Positions 7,031-17,513 of a stretch of DNA of 64,000 nucleotides are shown here, piece by piece. This stretch comes from Bifidobacterium catenulatum subsp. kashiwanohense JCM 15439 = DSM 21854 (lineage in GTDB: Bacteria > Actinomycetota > Actinomycetes > Actinomycetales > Bifidobacteriaceae): the NCBI RefSeq assembly GCF_001042615.1, contig NZ_AP012327.1, forward strand, positions 1,240,001 to 1,304,000. Direction: 5' to 3'. The translations under genes and the position numbers were made by a program. The notes beneath the pieces were generated by a model. The model worked only from the letters and a program-made list of their open reading frames with translations. It was not told where the DNA came from and searched no databases. Positions within the stretch are counted from its first letter, which is position 1. Each line of letters opens with the position of its first letter.

Positions 7031-8931
7031 TCATGCGATGGGTTCGGCGAACGGCGGAACCGGCAGACCGTTCGACCCGCACAGCAATCCACGGTTCGGA
7101 GCGTTGCGCCACGCATACCGCACTGCCGTCGGTCTGCGCCACGGCACGGCGATGACTACGGTGTTGCCGTCGATGCTCGCCGGCACTGCTTGCCGGGAGC
7201 CGTCCTCCCAAACCAGTTCGAACTCGCCTGGATCTGCGCCGTCTAATGTGTCCAAGCCGCAATCGCCGGTGCCATCGTCGAAGGTGATGGTCAGCCGTCC
7301 ATCAGCCAGCCGAACGTCAATCGACTCCGGCGAGCGCGGTGCGTCGTCCTTGCCATATACAAGACGCTGCGCCGCGGCGAACAGGCGGTCCGCGACCACG
7401 CTCTTGTTCCACGGGTGCAGGTCGTTCCAGTTGCCCGCGTCAAGGGCCACCACGGTGGCGACGTCCTCAATCAGCCCGGAGGCCTCCCACTGGTGCTTGC
7501 GGACGAGCGGCCAGCCGCCGTCCTCCACGCCGTCGATGGAGAACACCGGCAGCTGCACGATGAGGAACGGCAGCCGTTCCTGCCCCCATGCCCTGCGCCA
7601 GCAGCCGATCATCGCGGTCAGCATGCGGCCGTAGTCGTCGGCCACGTCGCCGGTGTTCGACTCGCCCTGGTACCACAGCGCGGCGCGCGCGGTGTATCCG
7701 GCGCAGGTCGCGGTCATGCCGTTGTACAGGCCGAGCGGCTTCCAGCGCACGAAATCTTCGCCGGGGCAGTCCGTGTCCGCGCACGCGCCAATGGCGTAGG
7801 TCCAGGTGCCGTCGAGATTGTACGAGTCGTCGCCCATGTCGAGGTGCATGTGCTTGCCCGGCGTCACGCGGCCCGTGCCGTGTTCGACGACCAGGCGCAC
7901 GTCGATCTCGTTGCATCCGGCCTTCAGCACGCCTTCGGGCACCATGTAGTCGCGGGAGAGGTACTGGTGTTCGGACTGGCCGACTTTGACCCCGTTGACG
8001 AAGGTTTCGTCGGAGTCGACCATGGCACCGAGATGCAGCGCCGCCGATTGTCCGGCCGCGTAGGCGGGCAGCGTGACCGTGCGGCGCAGGTGGATCACGC
8101 CGCGGAATCCGGTCAGTCGCGGATCGGCGTCCTTCAGGAACGCCGGCAGTTCGAGCGTGCCGTGGCCCAGATCCTCGGATCGGGATTCGGCTTCGCGGAC
8201 CCGCAGGTCCTCGTACCAGCGGTTCATCGCGGCGATGCTCTGCTCGCTGCGGGTGCGGGCCACCTCGTCGTCGCGGTAGGGTTCCAGGTCGGCGAGCGCC
8301 TTCGGCCATGCGGCGAGCGTCTCCTCGTCCATCCACGATTCGATCGGCGAGCCGCCGAGCGTGATGTTGAGCAGGCCGACCGGCACGCCGAGCCATGCGC
8401 GGACCATGCGTCCGAAGAAGTATCCGACGCCGGTGAACTCGTCAAGCGTGTCAGGCGCCGCGCCGACCCAGCGCACCGGCTCGTCGAAGTCGCGGCGAGG
8501 TCCGTGGAAGTCGAACCGGACGGGGACCTTGCAGTGGCGCAGCAACGGGTCGGGTTCGCGCGTGTATTCCGACGGGTAACGCCAGCGCAGGAACTCCATT
8601 TGGTATTCCATATTCGACTGTCCCGCGCAGATGAACACCTCGCCCGCGTAGACGTCATGCGCGATCACCGGTTCGTCGCCGCCGTCGACCCGCACCTCCA
8701 GCCGGTAGGGGCCGCCGGGTTCCAGCGGACCCAGTTGTACGACCCAGGCTCCATCGTCACCGACCACAGCGTCGGCCGATCGATCGGTAATGGTAATCCG
8801 CACCTGCGAACAGGGCCTTCCCGTTCCCCAAATTCTCAACGGGTCACCTGACTGTAACACTCCCCCCCCCCTTCGCCGAACAGCGGCGAAAGCGTTACGG
8901 TATCCTGCCCCTCATTCATCGTCGTCATCAT
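7031..8931 (-). CDS. Sialate O-acetylesterase-like SGNH esterase, frameshifted at poly-G
   Basis: About 630 residues if intact. The catalytic serine block FICAGQSNMEYQ is near residue 95, WYQGESN lies in the middle, and the Asp/His block is DAGNWNDLHPWNK, the layout of sialate/acetyl-sugar O-acetylesterases. A jelly-roll insert occupies the centre. A frame from ATG 8931, behind GGGAGGA, encodes the expected N-terminus (TVTLSPLFGE) and enters 10 G; the body (VLQSGDPLRIWG) is in another frame. With 11 or 8 G the two would join. The body may still be made from the GTG at 8860. No signal peptide is seen. It may deacetylate oligosaccharides after uptake. A complete IS element sits 26 bp upstream of the ATG. 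Confidence 0.75.
8862..8871 (-). repeat. Homopolymer of 10 G (minus strand), candidate phase switch
   Basis: Ten C on the plus strand within codons 21-24 of the esterase gene. Its length puts the downstream coding frame out by one base. Confidence 0.85.
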
Positions 8932-8956
8932 TCCTCCCACTCTTCCTTGTACCGAG

Positions 8957-10424
8957 GTTTGTCATAAATAGGTGAGCGCGAAACCGTTGTTCGTTCGTCA
9001 TTGAAGGTGAGCGCGAAACGGTGCTTGCGTTCCTATTTGTTGTCTTGTTCGGCGTCGGCGTGCATGCGTTCGATCGCCTTTCCCAAGTATCCCATGTCCA
9101 GGCCCTGTCGGCGCGCCATGCCTTCGGTGCGTTCGCGGCTGAGCCGTTCGAGTTCGTCCTGGATGGCGGCGATCTCGCGGCCCAACCGGGCGGGGTTGGT
9201 GGAGGCGATCAGATTTTCGATGCGCGTCCGGGTGGCGTCGTCGACGTAGCCCCGGCCGCCGTCGGCGCGGCTGGCCGCATCGTATTCCAGTACGCGCGCC
9301 CACGGGGTGCGGGGCCGGTCGTAGACGGTCCTCCTGCGCCCGTCGCGCCCCTGCTCGATACGGGCCGGCTTTCGCGTCGGGGTGAACAGGTTCAGCAGCA
9401 GGTAGGTCTTCGCCCACAGCCGGTCGGGCAGGTCGCGCTGCTCCTCGGTGTCGTAGCGCCAGTAGAACGCGAACTTGCGCACGACGTGGTTGTTCCGGGA
9501 TTCGACGGTGGCCTGGTCGTTCTTCCTGTACGGTCGGCTCCTGGTCTGTTCGATGTCCTTGTGCTGGAGCCGGTCGATGAGCTCGTCGTTGATGGACTCG
9601 GTGCCGTTGTCGGAGTCGAAGCAGGTGACGGGGAACGGGAACAGGGGGATCGCCAGGTCGACGGCCTTCCTGATGTTGGATTTGGCGTTGTTGCGGGCGG
9701 TGACGTCCGCGGCCCGGTTGGTCGCGTAGTCCGCCATGGTCAGCGTCCTGGCGAACTCGCCCCTGGCGCTGGGCCCGCAGTGCGCGACCGTGTCGGCCTC
9801 CGCCAGGCCCGGCAGGCGCGCGATCTCGTCGGTGCACTTGCGGATCTGGACCGAGTTGCGCAGATGCTCGCCGGCCGGACGCGTCAGCGACATGCCCCTG
9901 GGCATGGCCGCCCGTTTGAGCGGCCCGAGCCGCCGGTCGATGGTCGACGCGCTCATCGAGCGCACCTGCTCGAGCGCGTCCCCGTCCACGTCGTCGAGCT
10001 CCCCGTCGGCCCTGAGCGCGGGGATCCACTGGTCGAGCATCGCCTTCATGTACGGGCCGCACGGCATGCCCATCAACAGCCACAACCGCTCCAATAGTCG
10101 CTGCGTCTCCTCGCCGTACTTCGGTCTGCGGCCGCGGCCCGGCCCCGGTCTTTCCTCGGACCCGACCGCCTGCGAGAGCAGACGCCGTGCCGTGGACCTG
10201 CCCATGCCCACGGCCACGAGCCGGTCGATGACCTCGCCCTTCTGCTTCTTCGTTCCCTTGGCGTACTCCGCCCTGAACCTGTTCGCCAGCCGCTTCCTCG
10301 TGGCCATGTCCAGTCCGCCTTCCATAAGGCAAGCATCCCCGCACCCGGCCATGCCGGACGGGATTTCACGCTCACCATTTATGACGAACAAACCAGAATT
10401 TCGCGCTCAAACATTACGACAAAC
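8957..10424. mobile_element. Complete rve-type insertion sequence (about 1.47 kb)
   Basis: Left end starts GTTTGTCATAA and right end (reverse complement) starts GTTTGTCGTAA. Each terminus holds two spaced copies of a TGAGCGYGAAA motif, the inner ones preceded by TTYGTTCGTCAT (left 8988-9016; right 10365-10391). Such doubled motifs look like multiple transposase-binding sites. I found no clear target duplication. It sits between the esterase gene and the xylan locus. Confidence 0.8.
9033..10307 (-). CDS. DDE transposase with integrase core (rve)
   Basis: About 424 residues, using the ATG of MATRKRLANRF; a longer frame to 10391 would start inside the terminal repeat. An N-terminal HTH (GEVIDRLVAVGMGRSTARRL) is followed by the integrase core: first Asp in EADTVAHCG, second Asp in CFDSDNGTESIND, catalytic Glu in DQATVESRNNHVVR. 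The C-terminus is a charged coiled region. The reading frame is intact, so the element may be active. Family assignment (ISNCY-like) is tentative. Confidence 0.85.
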   Translation of the reverse strand: MATRKRLANRFRAEYAKGTKKQKGEVIDRLVAVGMGRSTARRLLSQAVGSEERPGPGRGRRPKYGEETQRLLERLWLLMGMPCGPYMKAMLDQWIPALRADGELDDVDGDALEQVRSMSASTIDRRLGPLKRAAMPRGMSLTRPAGEHLRNSVQIRKCTDEIARLPGLAEADTVAHCGPSARGEFARTLTMADYATNRAADVTARNNAKSNIRKAVDLAIPLFPFPVTCFDSDNGTESINDELIDRLQHKDIEQTRSRPYRKNDQATVESRNNHVVRKFAFYWRYDTEEQRDLPDRLWAKTYLLLNLFTPTRKPARIEQGRDGRRRTVYDRPRTPWARVLEYDAASRADGGRGYVDDATRTRIENLIASTNPARLGREIAAIQDELERLSRERTEGMARRQGLDMGYLGKAIERMHADAEQDNK

Positions 10425-10469
10425 GTCGGTACCATCGGCGCTTTCAGGAAGCGCCGCTATTATTGAAGA

Positions 10470-10541
10470 GTCATTCCATAGGCTTGCACCACCAATGCCA
10501 TGGCCTATGGAATGACAGGAACTGAGCGCTTACGCTCTCAG
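10470..10541. repeat. 14-bp inverted repeat plus second hairpin after xylanase gene
   Basis: GTCATTCCATAGGC (10470-10483) and GCCTATGGAATGAC (10503-10516) are perfect arms with a 19-base spacer. Next to it a 7-of-8 bp hairpin with a GTAA loop (10522-10541) lies 80 bp beyond the xylanase stop. No U-run follows either, so they could be a weak terminator pair or mobile-element ends. Confidence 0.6.
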
Positions 10542-10620
10542 CTTGTGCACCCGCTTACGGCCTTGTCGTCCGGCCTTGCAGGGACCGAAACGATTCGGCG
10601 CGCTGGCGGGTGTACAAGTC

Positions 10621-13077
10621 TCATCGACGCCGAGCGATGACCAGCCCGCATCCGGCGGCAACCAGCAGCAGCGCCACCACGGCGACTCCGATGACCGCGG
10701 AGCCGGTCTGCGGCATCTTGTCGTCGTTGTCAGCGTCGTCGGAAGGTTGCGGCTTCTCGTCGCCAGGCTTCTCGGCATCCCCGCCCGGAATCTCGATTTC
10801 GGAGGAATCGGACAGCAGACGCAACACACCCCAATGGGACGCCGTCTGATAGCCAGCGCCGGTTGGATCGGCCCAGTTGCGGATGCCGATTCGCGCACCC
10901 TTCTTCGCGTCATTGATCTGGAAGTCCACGCCTTCGAACGTTCCGGCCGCGGCCTCTCCCAGATCGATGGCCATTTCGACGACATACCCGCCGTCGACGA
11001 CGCGGCCGGCCGTGCGGACCCTGGACTTCTGGACGTCCTCGGCGGCACCGGCACCGAAGCTGAGCTCCCGGCCATCGGCCGACACGCGAATCTGCTGGAT
11101 GTCATCGGTGTACTGGCCGCTCTTGGTGTTGCCGCGGTCGATGAACACCTCCACGGAGTCCTTCTCATACGGATTCGAATTGGTCAGGTCGACGTCCGCG
11201 TCGTTCACCTTCACGAGAACGTACAGCTTGCCGTCCGACCACAGGGTCTTGGCGGTAGCGGTCGCCTCGGGTGTCCCGCTGGTCACTTTGTCCAGCGCGA
11301 CCTCGACGGCGTCGTCCCACGCGGCGTCCGACGCATCGGCATCAATCTTCGGGGCTTCGACGTCGGAGGGAACCTGCACGGTCTCCGTATAGCTCAACGG
11401 TTCGACCAGCGTGACCGTACCGGTCGGGTTGGTGTCCCATGCGGCGGCCTGTCCGCTGTCGCCATCCTTAACGATCACGTTCAGACCCACCGCGGCATTC
11501 TCGACGGCGTCGGGGCAAGGCATCGTGACGACCAGCTCGTATCCGCCATCGCCTTCCACGACCTTGGAAGCCACGTCGGCGGCCGCGGGGCCAGAGCTGC
11601 GCCCGATCACGTACTCGGCGTCGCCGACCCGCACGGTTACGGAGTCGCCGTCCGATTTCGTGGCGTCGACCGCATCCACATAGACGGTCAGCGTTCCGAC
11701 GTTCCAGTAGGCGTTGAACGTTCCTGCGACCGTCCCGTCCTCCGAGGCGTTCAGTCCGATCAGCGGCAGGCGCTCCCAAGGCGACGAGGCGCCGTTCCTG
11801 GGTTCGGTCCCGGGCAGCGGCGAATCGACCGTGGCCGAGGGGTCCTTGAACACGATCGCGCTTTTCATCGATTCGGGCAGGTTGTCCTCATCGCCGATGT
11901 AACCGACGTAGGCGGGCTTACGGTTGAGGTTCTCGTCGAACAGCAGCGGCGCGCCCTCCTTGTTGCGCCAGGACTGGTCGTCGCTCAGCCCCCACACCGA
12001 AACCGAGAACAGCTGGTCGGCGTGCCTGTGGATGATCTGGTTGACGTCGTAGTAGTACCGTCCCTGCTCGATGAGCTTCGCCTCCGTGACCGGCGTTCCG
12101 GTGGCGACGTCCAGTTCGGTGATGGCCTGCTTCTTGTCGAGCGAGGACATATCGGTCAGCGCGTCGTCGAGATTCGACGAGGCCGTGGTCAACGACACAT
12201 GGAACTGGTGACCGATGCCGTCAAAGGGAACCCCCTGCTGGATCATGCGTTCCAGAAGCGCCTTGTAGCGGGAACGCTTGCCCGCCTGCTCGGTGCTGTA
12301 ATCGTTGATGAACAACGTCACCGGATGCTCCGCGTCGTCGGCGGCGTAGACGTCGTTCAGATACGTATTCGCGTTCCGGAACGCGTCATAGATGTAGTCC
12401 TCGCCCCCATAGGTCTGATACCACAGCGAATTGCGCATGCCGTTGGTGTCGGGGTCGTCGCCGTCGTTCACGGTCTCGTTGACCACGTCGAACGCGACAA
12501 CGGGATTGGTCGGGCTGCCGAATTTTCCGAATTCGTCGGAGATGGCCTTCGCCACGTTCTCGATGTGCCTGCGCTGGCGTTCCTGCATCGTGGGCTTGTC
12601 GGCAAGCGGGCAGCTGGTGACGCCGGGGTTGTCGTTGGTGTCATGGCACCATTCGTCGGCCTGGAAGAACCAGTCGGGCGTCTGCGAGTGCCAGACCAGA
12701 ACATGGCCGTAGACCTTGATGCCGTTCTCGCTGGCGAACGTCAGCAGGTTCCGCGCGTCACCCGACATGCGGAAATTATGCTGGTCGTCGTACCAGCCTT
12801 CCGGCTTCAACGAGTTCTCCGGGGTGATCTGGTTGAAGTTCTCGACCAGGGCCTTCTCCTTGTCCTGGTTGAGAGTGTCTGTCTCGATGGCGACACCGGC
12901 GTTGATTCCCAGCGGATTGTATTCGCCCTTGATGCCGCCCGGATAGTCGGGGTCGGCCGCCATGGCCGTCGGGGCGAACGCCAGCGGCAGCAGCATCGCC
13001 GCGGCGGCGACCGCCGATACGATTCCGCGACGTCTCGCGCCCTTGTCTCCATCCATTGTCGTGAAGATACCGTTCAT
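10621..13077 (-). CDS. Secreted, cell-wall-anchored GH10 endo-xylanase
   Basis: 818 residues. A Sec signal peptide occupies residues 1-40 (RRR, hydrophobic core, TAMA cleavage site). The GH10 domain (about 55-390) has acid/base Glu201 in DVVNETVNDG and nucleophile Glu321 in AITELDVATG, plus the substrate-binding HVLVWHSQTPDW. Two beta-rich modules follow; the second (about 570-760) looks like CBM9 (DASDAAWDDA, KDSVEVFIDRGN). The C-terminus has a sortase signal MPQTG (instead of LPXTG), a hydrophobic helix and RRR. It cuts xylan at the cell surface. Start ATG has AAAGGA upstream. It follows the GH8 gene by 184 bp, so it may also have its own promoter. Confidence 0.92.
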   Translation of the reverse strand: MNGIFTTMDGDKGARRRGIVSAVAAAAMLLPLAFAPTAMAADPDYPGGIKGEYNPLGINAGVAIETDTLNQDKEKALVENFNQITPENSLKPEGWYDDQHNFRMSGDARNLLTFASENGIKVYGHVLVWHSQTPDWFFQADEWCHDTNDNPGVTSCPLADKPTMQERQRRHIENVAKAISDEFGKFGSPTNPVVAFDVVNETVNDGDDPDTNGMRNSLWYQTYGGEDYIYDAFRNANTYLNDVYAADDAEHPVTLFINDYSTEQAGKRSRYKALLERMIQQGVPFDGIGHQFHVSLTTASSNLDDALTDMSSLDKKQAITELDVATGTPVTEAKLIEQGRYYYDVNQIIHRHADQLFSVSVWGLSDDQSWRNKEGAPLLFDENLNRKPAYVGYIGDEDNLPESMKSAIVFKDPSATVDSPLPGTEPRNGASSPWERLPLIGLNASEDGTVAGTFNAYWNVGTLTVYVDAVDATKSDGDSVTVRVGDAEYVIGRSSGPAAADVASKVVEGDGGYELVVTMPCPDAVENAAVGLNVIVKDGDSGQAAAWDTNPTGTVTLVEPLSYTETVQVPSDVEAPKIDADASDAAWDDAVEVALDKVTSGTPEATATAKTLWSDGKLYVLVKVNDADVDLTNSNPYEKDSVEVFIDRGNTKSGQYTDDIQQIRVSADGRELSFGAGAAEDVQKSRVRTAGRVVDGGYVVEMAIDLGEAAAGTFEGVDFQINDAKKGARIGIRNWADPTGAGYQTASHWGVLRLLSDSSEIEIPGGDAEKPGDEKPQPSDDADNDDKMPQTGSAVIGVAVVALLLVAAGCGLVIARRR

Positions 13078-13261
13078 AATCTTCCTTTGTCATTCGTCGG
13101 TTTTCATTTCGGCCTCGATATCGGGAGACCGGAACCGTCCGGGAGCCAACCACGCCCCGGACCTCTTCGTGTGCGTCCTCCTTTCCTATTCGTTCTCCGA
13201 TCGGAACCCGCCGGAAGGGGTTCGCCCATCATGGCGGGTCCGTAAACTCAGTCGTGCGCCG

Positions 13262-14389
13262 TCACCACACGCGGTACTCTCCCGCGAGCGCGAGGAACGC
13301 GAAGGCGTAGAGGAAGTTGTCGTAGTAGCGGCGCGTGCCGGTGCGGATCGGGGTGTCCCACAGCAGGCGCACCCAGCGGATCGCGTTGTCGAGCGCGTCC
13401 GGCTCCTGCGAGTGCATCGCGGCGAGCGAGCCTTCGGCGGTGGTGGCGATGAAGCCGACCGGGTGCAGCACGGTCTCGTCCACCGGCGTGCCGTCGATCG
13501 CATACACGCAGGTGCGGTCGTGTTCGAGGAAGAAACGCTGCAGACGCGCATTCGCGTCGCACAGGTCCGGCACGACGCCGTTCCACAGGCAGTCCAGTCC
13601 GATGTTGCCGGCGGTGCGGTAGGCGTCAGAGTAGAAGTGCCAGTGGTCGCGTTCGTCAACGTGCGGCGTGCCGTCGTAGTTCGAGTATTCGGGGTTCATG
13701 CCGGTCTGCGGGTGGCAGGCGGTGACCAGGTACTCGCGGCTCGCCTTGGCGGCCTGCGCCCAGAACGGACGGTCGGCCTCGTCGGCGCGCTCGGCGAACA
13801 CCTCGTAGAAGTGCGGCAGATGGTAGGACGGGTCGGTCCATTCGGTTTCCGGGATGAACTTGATCAGATGGTTCTCCGGGTTCCACATCGGATAGCCTTC
13901 ACCGTCCTCGCCCTGGTGCACGCAGGTGTGGAGGATCGAGCGGGCGTGGCGGGAGTACTCGTACACGCCTTCGCCGTCGCCCCATTGCGCGGAGGCCAGG
14001 AACAGGTCCATCGCGAAGTATTCCTCGCCGTCGGGGGCCGGGCCGTCGGCGTTCGGTACGCCGCTGGGGTCCACGGACCAGGCGAAGTAGCCCTGGTGCA
14101 GGCCCTCGGTCATGAACATGTATTTCATGACCCAGCCCCACAGCTTGTCGAACACGTCCTTGCGGTCGTACTGCACGGCGATCATCATCGCGTAGCTCAT
14201 GCCCTCGGTGCGCACGTCGTGGTTGCCGGTGTCCATCACGTACCCCAGGCCTTCGTCGTTCTCCCAGTAGATCTTGTCCGGGCCTTCGAACATCTCATAC
14301 CAGTTGCGCTCCAGGCGGGCCTGGATGGCCTCGCGGCTGTAGCCGCACTGTTCGAACAGGCTGGTCTCGGAAGCGTTGTGATCGGTCAT
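13262..14389 (-). CDS. GH8 reducing-end xylose-releasing exo-oligoxylanase
   Basis: 375 residues, ATG with GGGAG seven bases upstream; an extension to 14455 lacks a ribosome site. The N-terminal region DTGNHDVRTEGMSYAMMI holds the GH8 general acid Glu (RTEGMSYGMM family motif). Other GH8 features are WSVDPSG, DGEEYFAMDLFLAS and DHWHFYSDAYRTAGNIGLD. There is no signal peptide, so it works in the cytoplasm on imported xylo-oligosaccharides, releasing xylose from the reducing end, as known for Rex8A enzymes. It lies between the dead esterase gene and the GH10 gene. Confidence 0.9.
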   Translation of the reverse strand: MTDHNASETSLFEQCGYSREAIQARLERNWYEMFEGPDKIYWENDEGLGYVMDTGNHDVRTEGMSYAMMIAVQYDRKDVFDKLWGWVMKYMFMTEGLHQGYFAWSVDPSGVPNADGPAPDGEEYFAMDLFLASAQWGDGEGVYEYSRHARSILHTCVHQGEDGEGYPMWNPENHLIKFIPETEWTDPSYHLPHFYEVFAERADEADRPFWAQAAKASREYLVTACHPQTGMNPEYSNYDGTPHVDERDHWHFYSDAYRTAGNIGLDCLWNGVVPDLCDANARLQRFFLEHDRTCVYAIDGTPVDETVLHPVGFIATTAEGSLAAMHSQEPDALDNAIRWVRLLWDTPIRTGTRRYYDNFLYAFAFLALAGEYRVW

Positions 14390-14430
14390 TGTCGTTCTCC
14401 CTGTATTCGTGATTCCTGTGTTCTCGTGGT

Positions 14431-15902
<1,472 letters not shown>

Positions 15903-15936
15903 GATCAGCTCCTTTGCTTGTCTGTTCGTGGTGCGC

Positions 15937-15999
15937 TCAGCGTGCGCGCCGGCCGATCACGGCCAGGGCCGCCGCCTTTCGCCATCTCTTTGTATTCAT
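15937..15999 (-). pseudogene. 20-residue signal-peptide stub of a lost binding protein
   Basis: ATG at 15999 preceded by AGAGGAG at ideal spacing encodes MNTKRWRKAAALAVIGRRAR, then TGA. The first 16 residues look like the start of a lipoprotein or solute-binding-protein signal peptide (basic n-region, Ala/Leu/Val core), and the frame then breaks off. It is the first gene behind the promoter at 16090-16118. I infer a deletion that removed an ABC sugar-transport gene or genes; a genuine leader peptide is the alternative. Confidence 0.5.
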
Positions 16000-16393
16000 C
16001 TTCGAACTCCTCTGCTGTGGAATTGAGAAGGCTTGGGCTATTCGCTATAAATAGTCCGACATTTCGATTTCTTCTCTCGAACCATTTGCAGCATAAGTTT
16101 AATTAATTCATTTGTCAAACTTAAGACACTGGCATGAAAGGTGCTCAAAATTGTTGATTTTCCGGTATTCTTTCACATCACACCGTGTCCTTTTGTCCAC
16201 AATATGAGAGAAATTCGAAAATAGTTCAGTGTTTTCGATGATATTTCACCTATCGGTGACCTCGACACGCCGCTAAACCAGCCACACTGTTGAAATATCG
16301 TTATACTCGAAAGCAGTTGAAGGATGCGCTGGTGGAATACCGATAATTTCGTCGTTGCCGTCACCGCCAGACGCCCGCCCCCAAGGAACACCC
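16000..16393. other. Divergent regulatory region of the xylan locus
   Basis: 394 bp of AT-rich DNA between the minus-strand xylan genes and lacI. It contains the minus-strand promoter at 16090-16118, a plus-strand TATACT (16302-16307) that could be the lacI -10 box with a poor -35, and AAGGAA just before the lacI ATG. No open frame here looks real. Confidence 0.6.
16090..16118 (-). promoter_or_regulatory. Sigma-70-type promoter of the xylan operon with overlapping inverted repeat
   Basis: Minus strand: TTGACA (16113-16118), 17-base spacer, TATGCT (16090-16095). TAAGTTT and AAACTTA arms (16094-16100 and 16117-16123) bracket the spacer, so a repressor bound there would block the promoter. The adjacent LacI protein is the obvious candidate. 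Confidence 0.75.
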
Positions 16394-17437
16394 ATGTCAG
16401 ATTCGCAGACGACACCCGGCAGCGGCCATACGGTCCAGATCTCCGACATCGCCGAACGCACCGGGTATTCCCTGGCCACGGTCTCCAAGGTGCTCAACGG
16501 CCGCAGCGACGTGGCCGCCGGCACCCGACAAATCATCGAGGAAGCGCTGCGGGACAGCGGCTACACCAAGCGCATCTCCACCACCAAGAACCGCAAGCTC
16601 ATCGAAGCCGTGTTCCAGAACTTCGACAACATCTGGTCGCTGGAGATGCTGCGTGGCATCGTGCATGAAGCCAGCGCCCATGAGATGAGCGTCGTCACCA
16701 CCGAAAGCGGCGACCGCTCGCACCCCGATTCCCGGTGGGTCGAAGGCGTGCTGCGCCGTCAACCGCTCGGCGTGGTGCTGGTCTTCTCGAACCTCACCGA
16801 ATCGGAGAAATCACGCCTGCAAGCGTTCAACATCGACTATGTCACGCTCGACCCGGCCGGCGACCCCTCCCCCGACAACCTCCCCGTACAGGCCGACAAC
16901 TGGACCGGCGGCCTCATCGCCACCCGTCACCTGCTCTCCCTGGGGCACACCCGCATCGGCATCATCACCGGACCGAACTCCATGCTGTGCTCCAAGGCGC
17001 AACTCGACGGCTACAAGGCGGCCCTGGACGAGCACGACATCCCCTTCGACCCCGACCTGGTGCGCGAAGGCGACTTCTCCACGGCCGGCGGCTACCTGCA
17101 GGGACTGTCGCTGCTCAAGAACTCCGCCAAACGCCCCACGGCCATCTTCGCCGGCAGCGACCTGCAGTCCATGGGCGTCTACGAGGCGGCGCGCACGCTG
17201 GATCTGAAGATCCCCGAGCAGCTGTCCGTCATCGGATTCGACGACGTGCAGACGGCGGCGTACATGGGTCCGGCGCTGACCACGGTCCGCCAGCCGCTGC
17301 AGGACATGGCCGCCGCGGCCGTGCGCATGATCATCGACAAATCGCACGGTCGACCGATCCAGAACCGCTCCATCTACCCGACCACGCTGATCGTCCGGGA
17401 CAGCACGCGCCCGCTGGAGATCAGCGAACCGCACTGA
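16394..17437 (+). CDS. LacI-family transcriptional regulator of xylan genes
   Basis: 347 residues; ATG with AAGGAA six bases upstream. The LacI HTH is VQISDIAERTGYSLATVSKV followed by LNGRSDVAAGTRQIIEEAL. The periplasmic-binding-like ligand domain follows, with HTRIGIITGP, PTAIFAGSDLQSMGVYEAAR, LSVIGFDDV and LTTVRQPLQDMAAAAV. It is divergent from the xylanase operon and most likely represses it until a xylo-oligosaccharide binds; the ligand is inferred from context. Confidence 0.88.
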   Translation: MSDSQTTPGSGHTVQISDIAERTGYSLATVSKVLNGRSDVAAGTRQIIEEALRDSGYTKRISTTKNRKLIEAVFQNFDNIWSLEMLRGIVHEASAHEMSVVTTESGDRSHPDSRWVEGVLRRQPLGVVLVFSNLTESEKSRLQAFNIDYVTLDPAGDPSPDNLPVQADNWTGGLIATRHLLSLGHTRIGIITGPNSMLCSKAQLDGYKAALDEHDIPFDPDLVREGDFSTAGGYLQGLSLLKNSAKRPTAIFAGSDLQSMGVYEAARTLDLKIPEQLSVIGFDDVQTAAYMGPALTTVRQPLQDMAAAAVRMIIDKSHGRPIQNRSIYPTTLIVRDSTRPLEISEPH

Positions 17438-17513
17438 GCGGTCCCACGCGTTCGGCGAACTTGCATGATGGATCGTATCAACTCTCCAAAACCTTGATAT
17501 TGCAATGATTACA

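Noticed and set aside
7415-8851. 478-residue plus-strand frame
   Set aside because: Antisense shadow of the esterase gene, with composition rich in H, R, V and no motif.
10543-13245. 900-residue plus-strand frame opposite the xylanase
   Set aside because: Antisense shadow caused by high GC; the minus strand carries the signal peptide, both catalytic Glu and the sorting signal.
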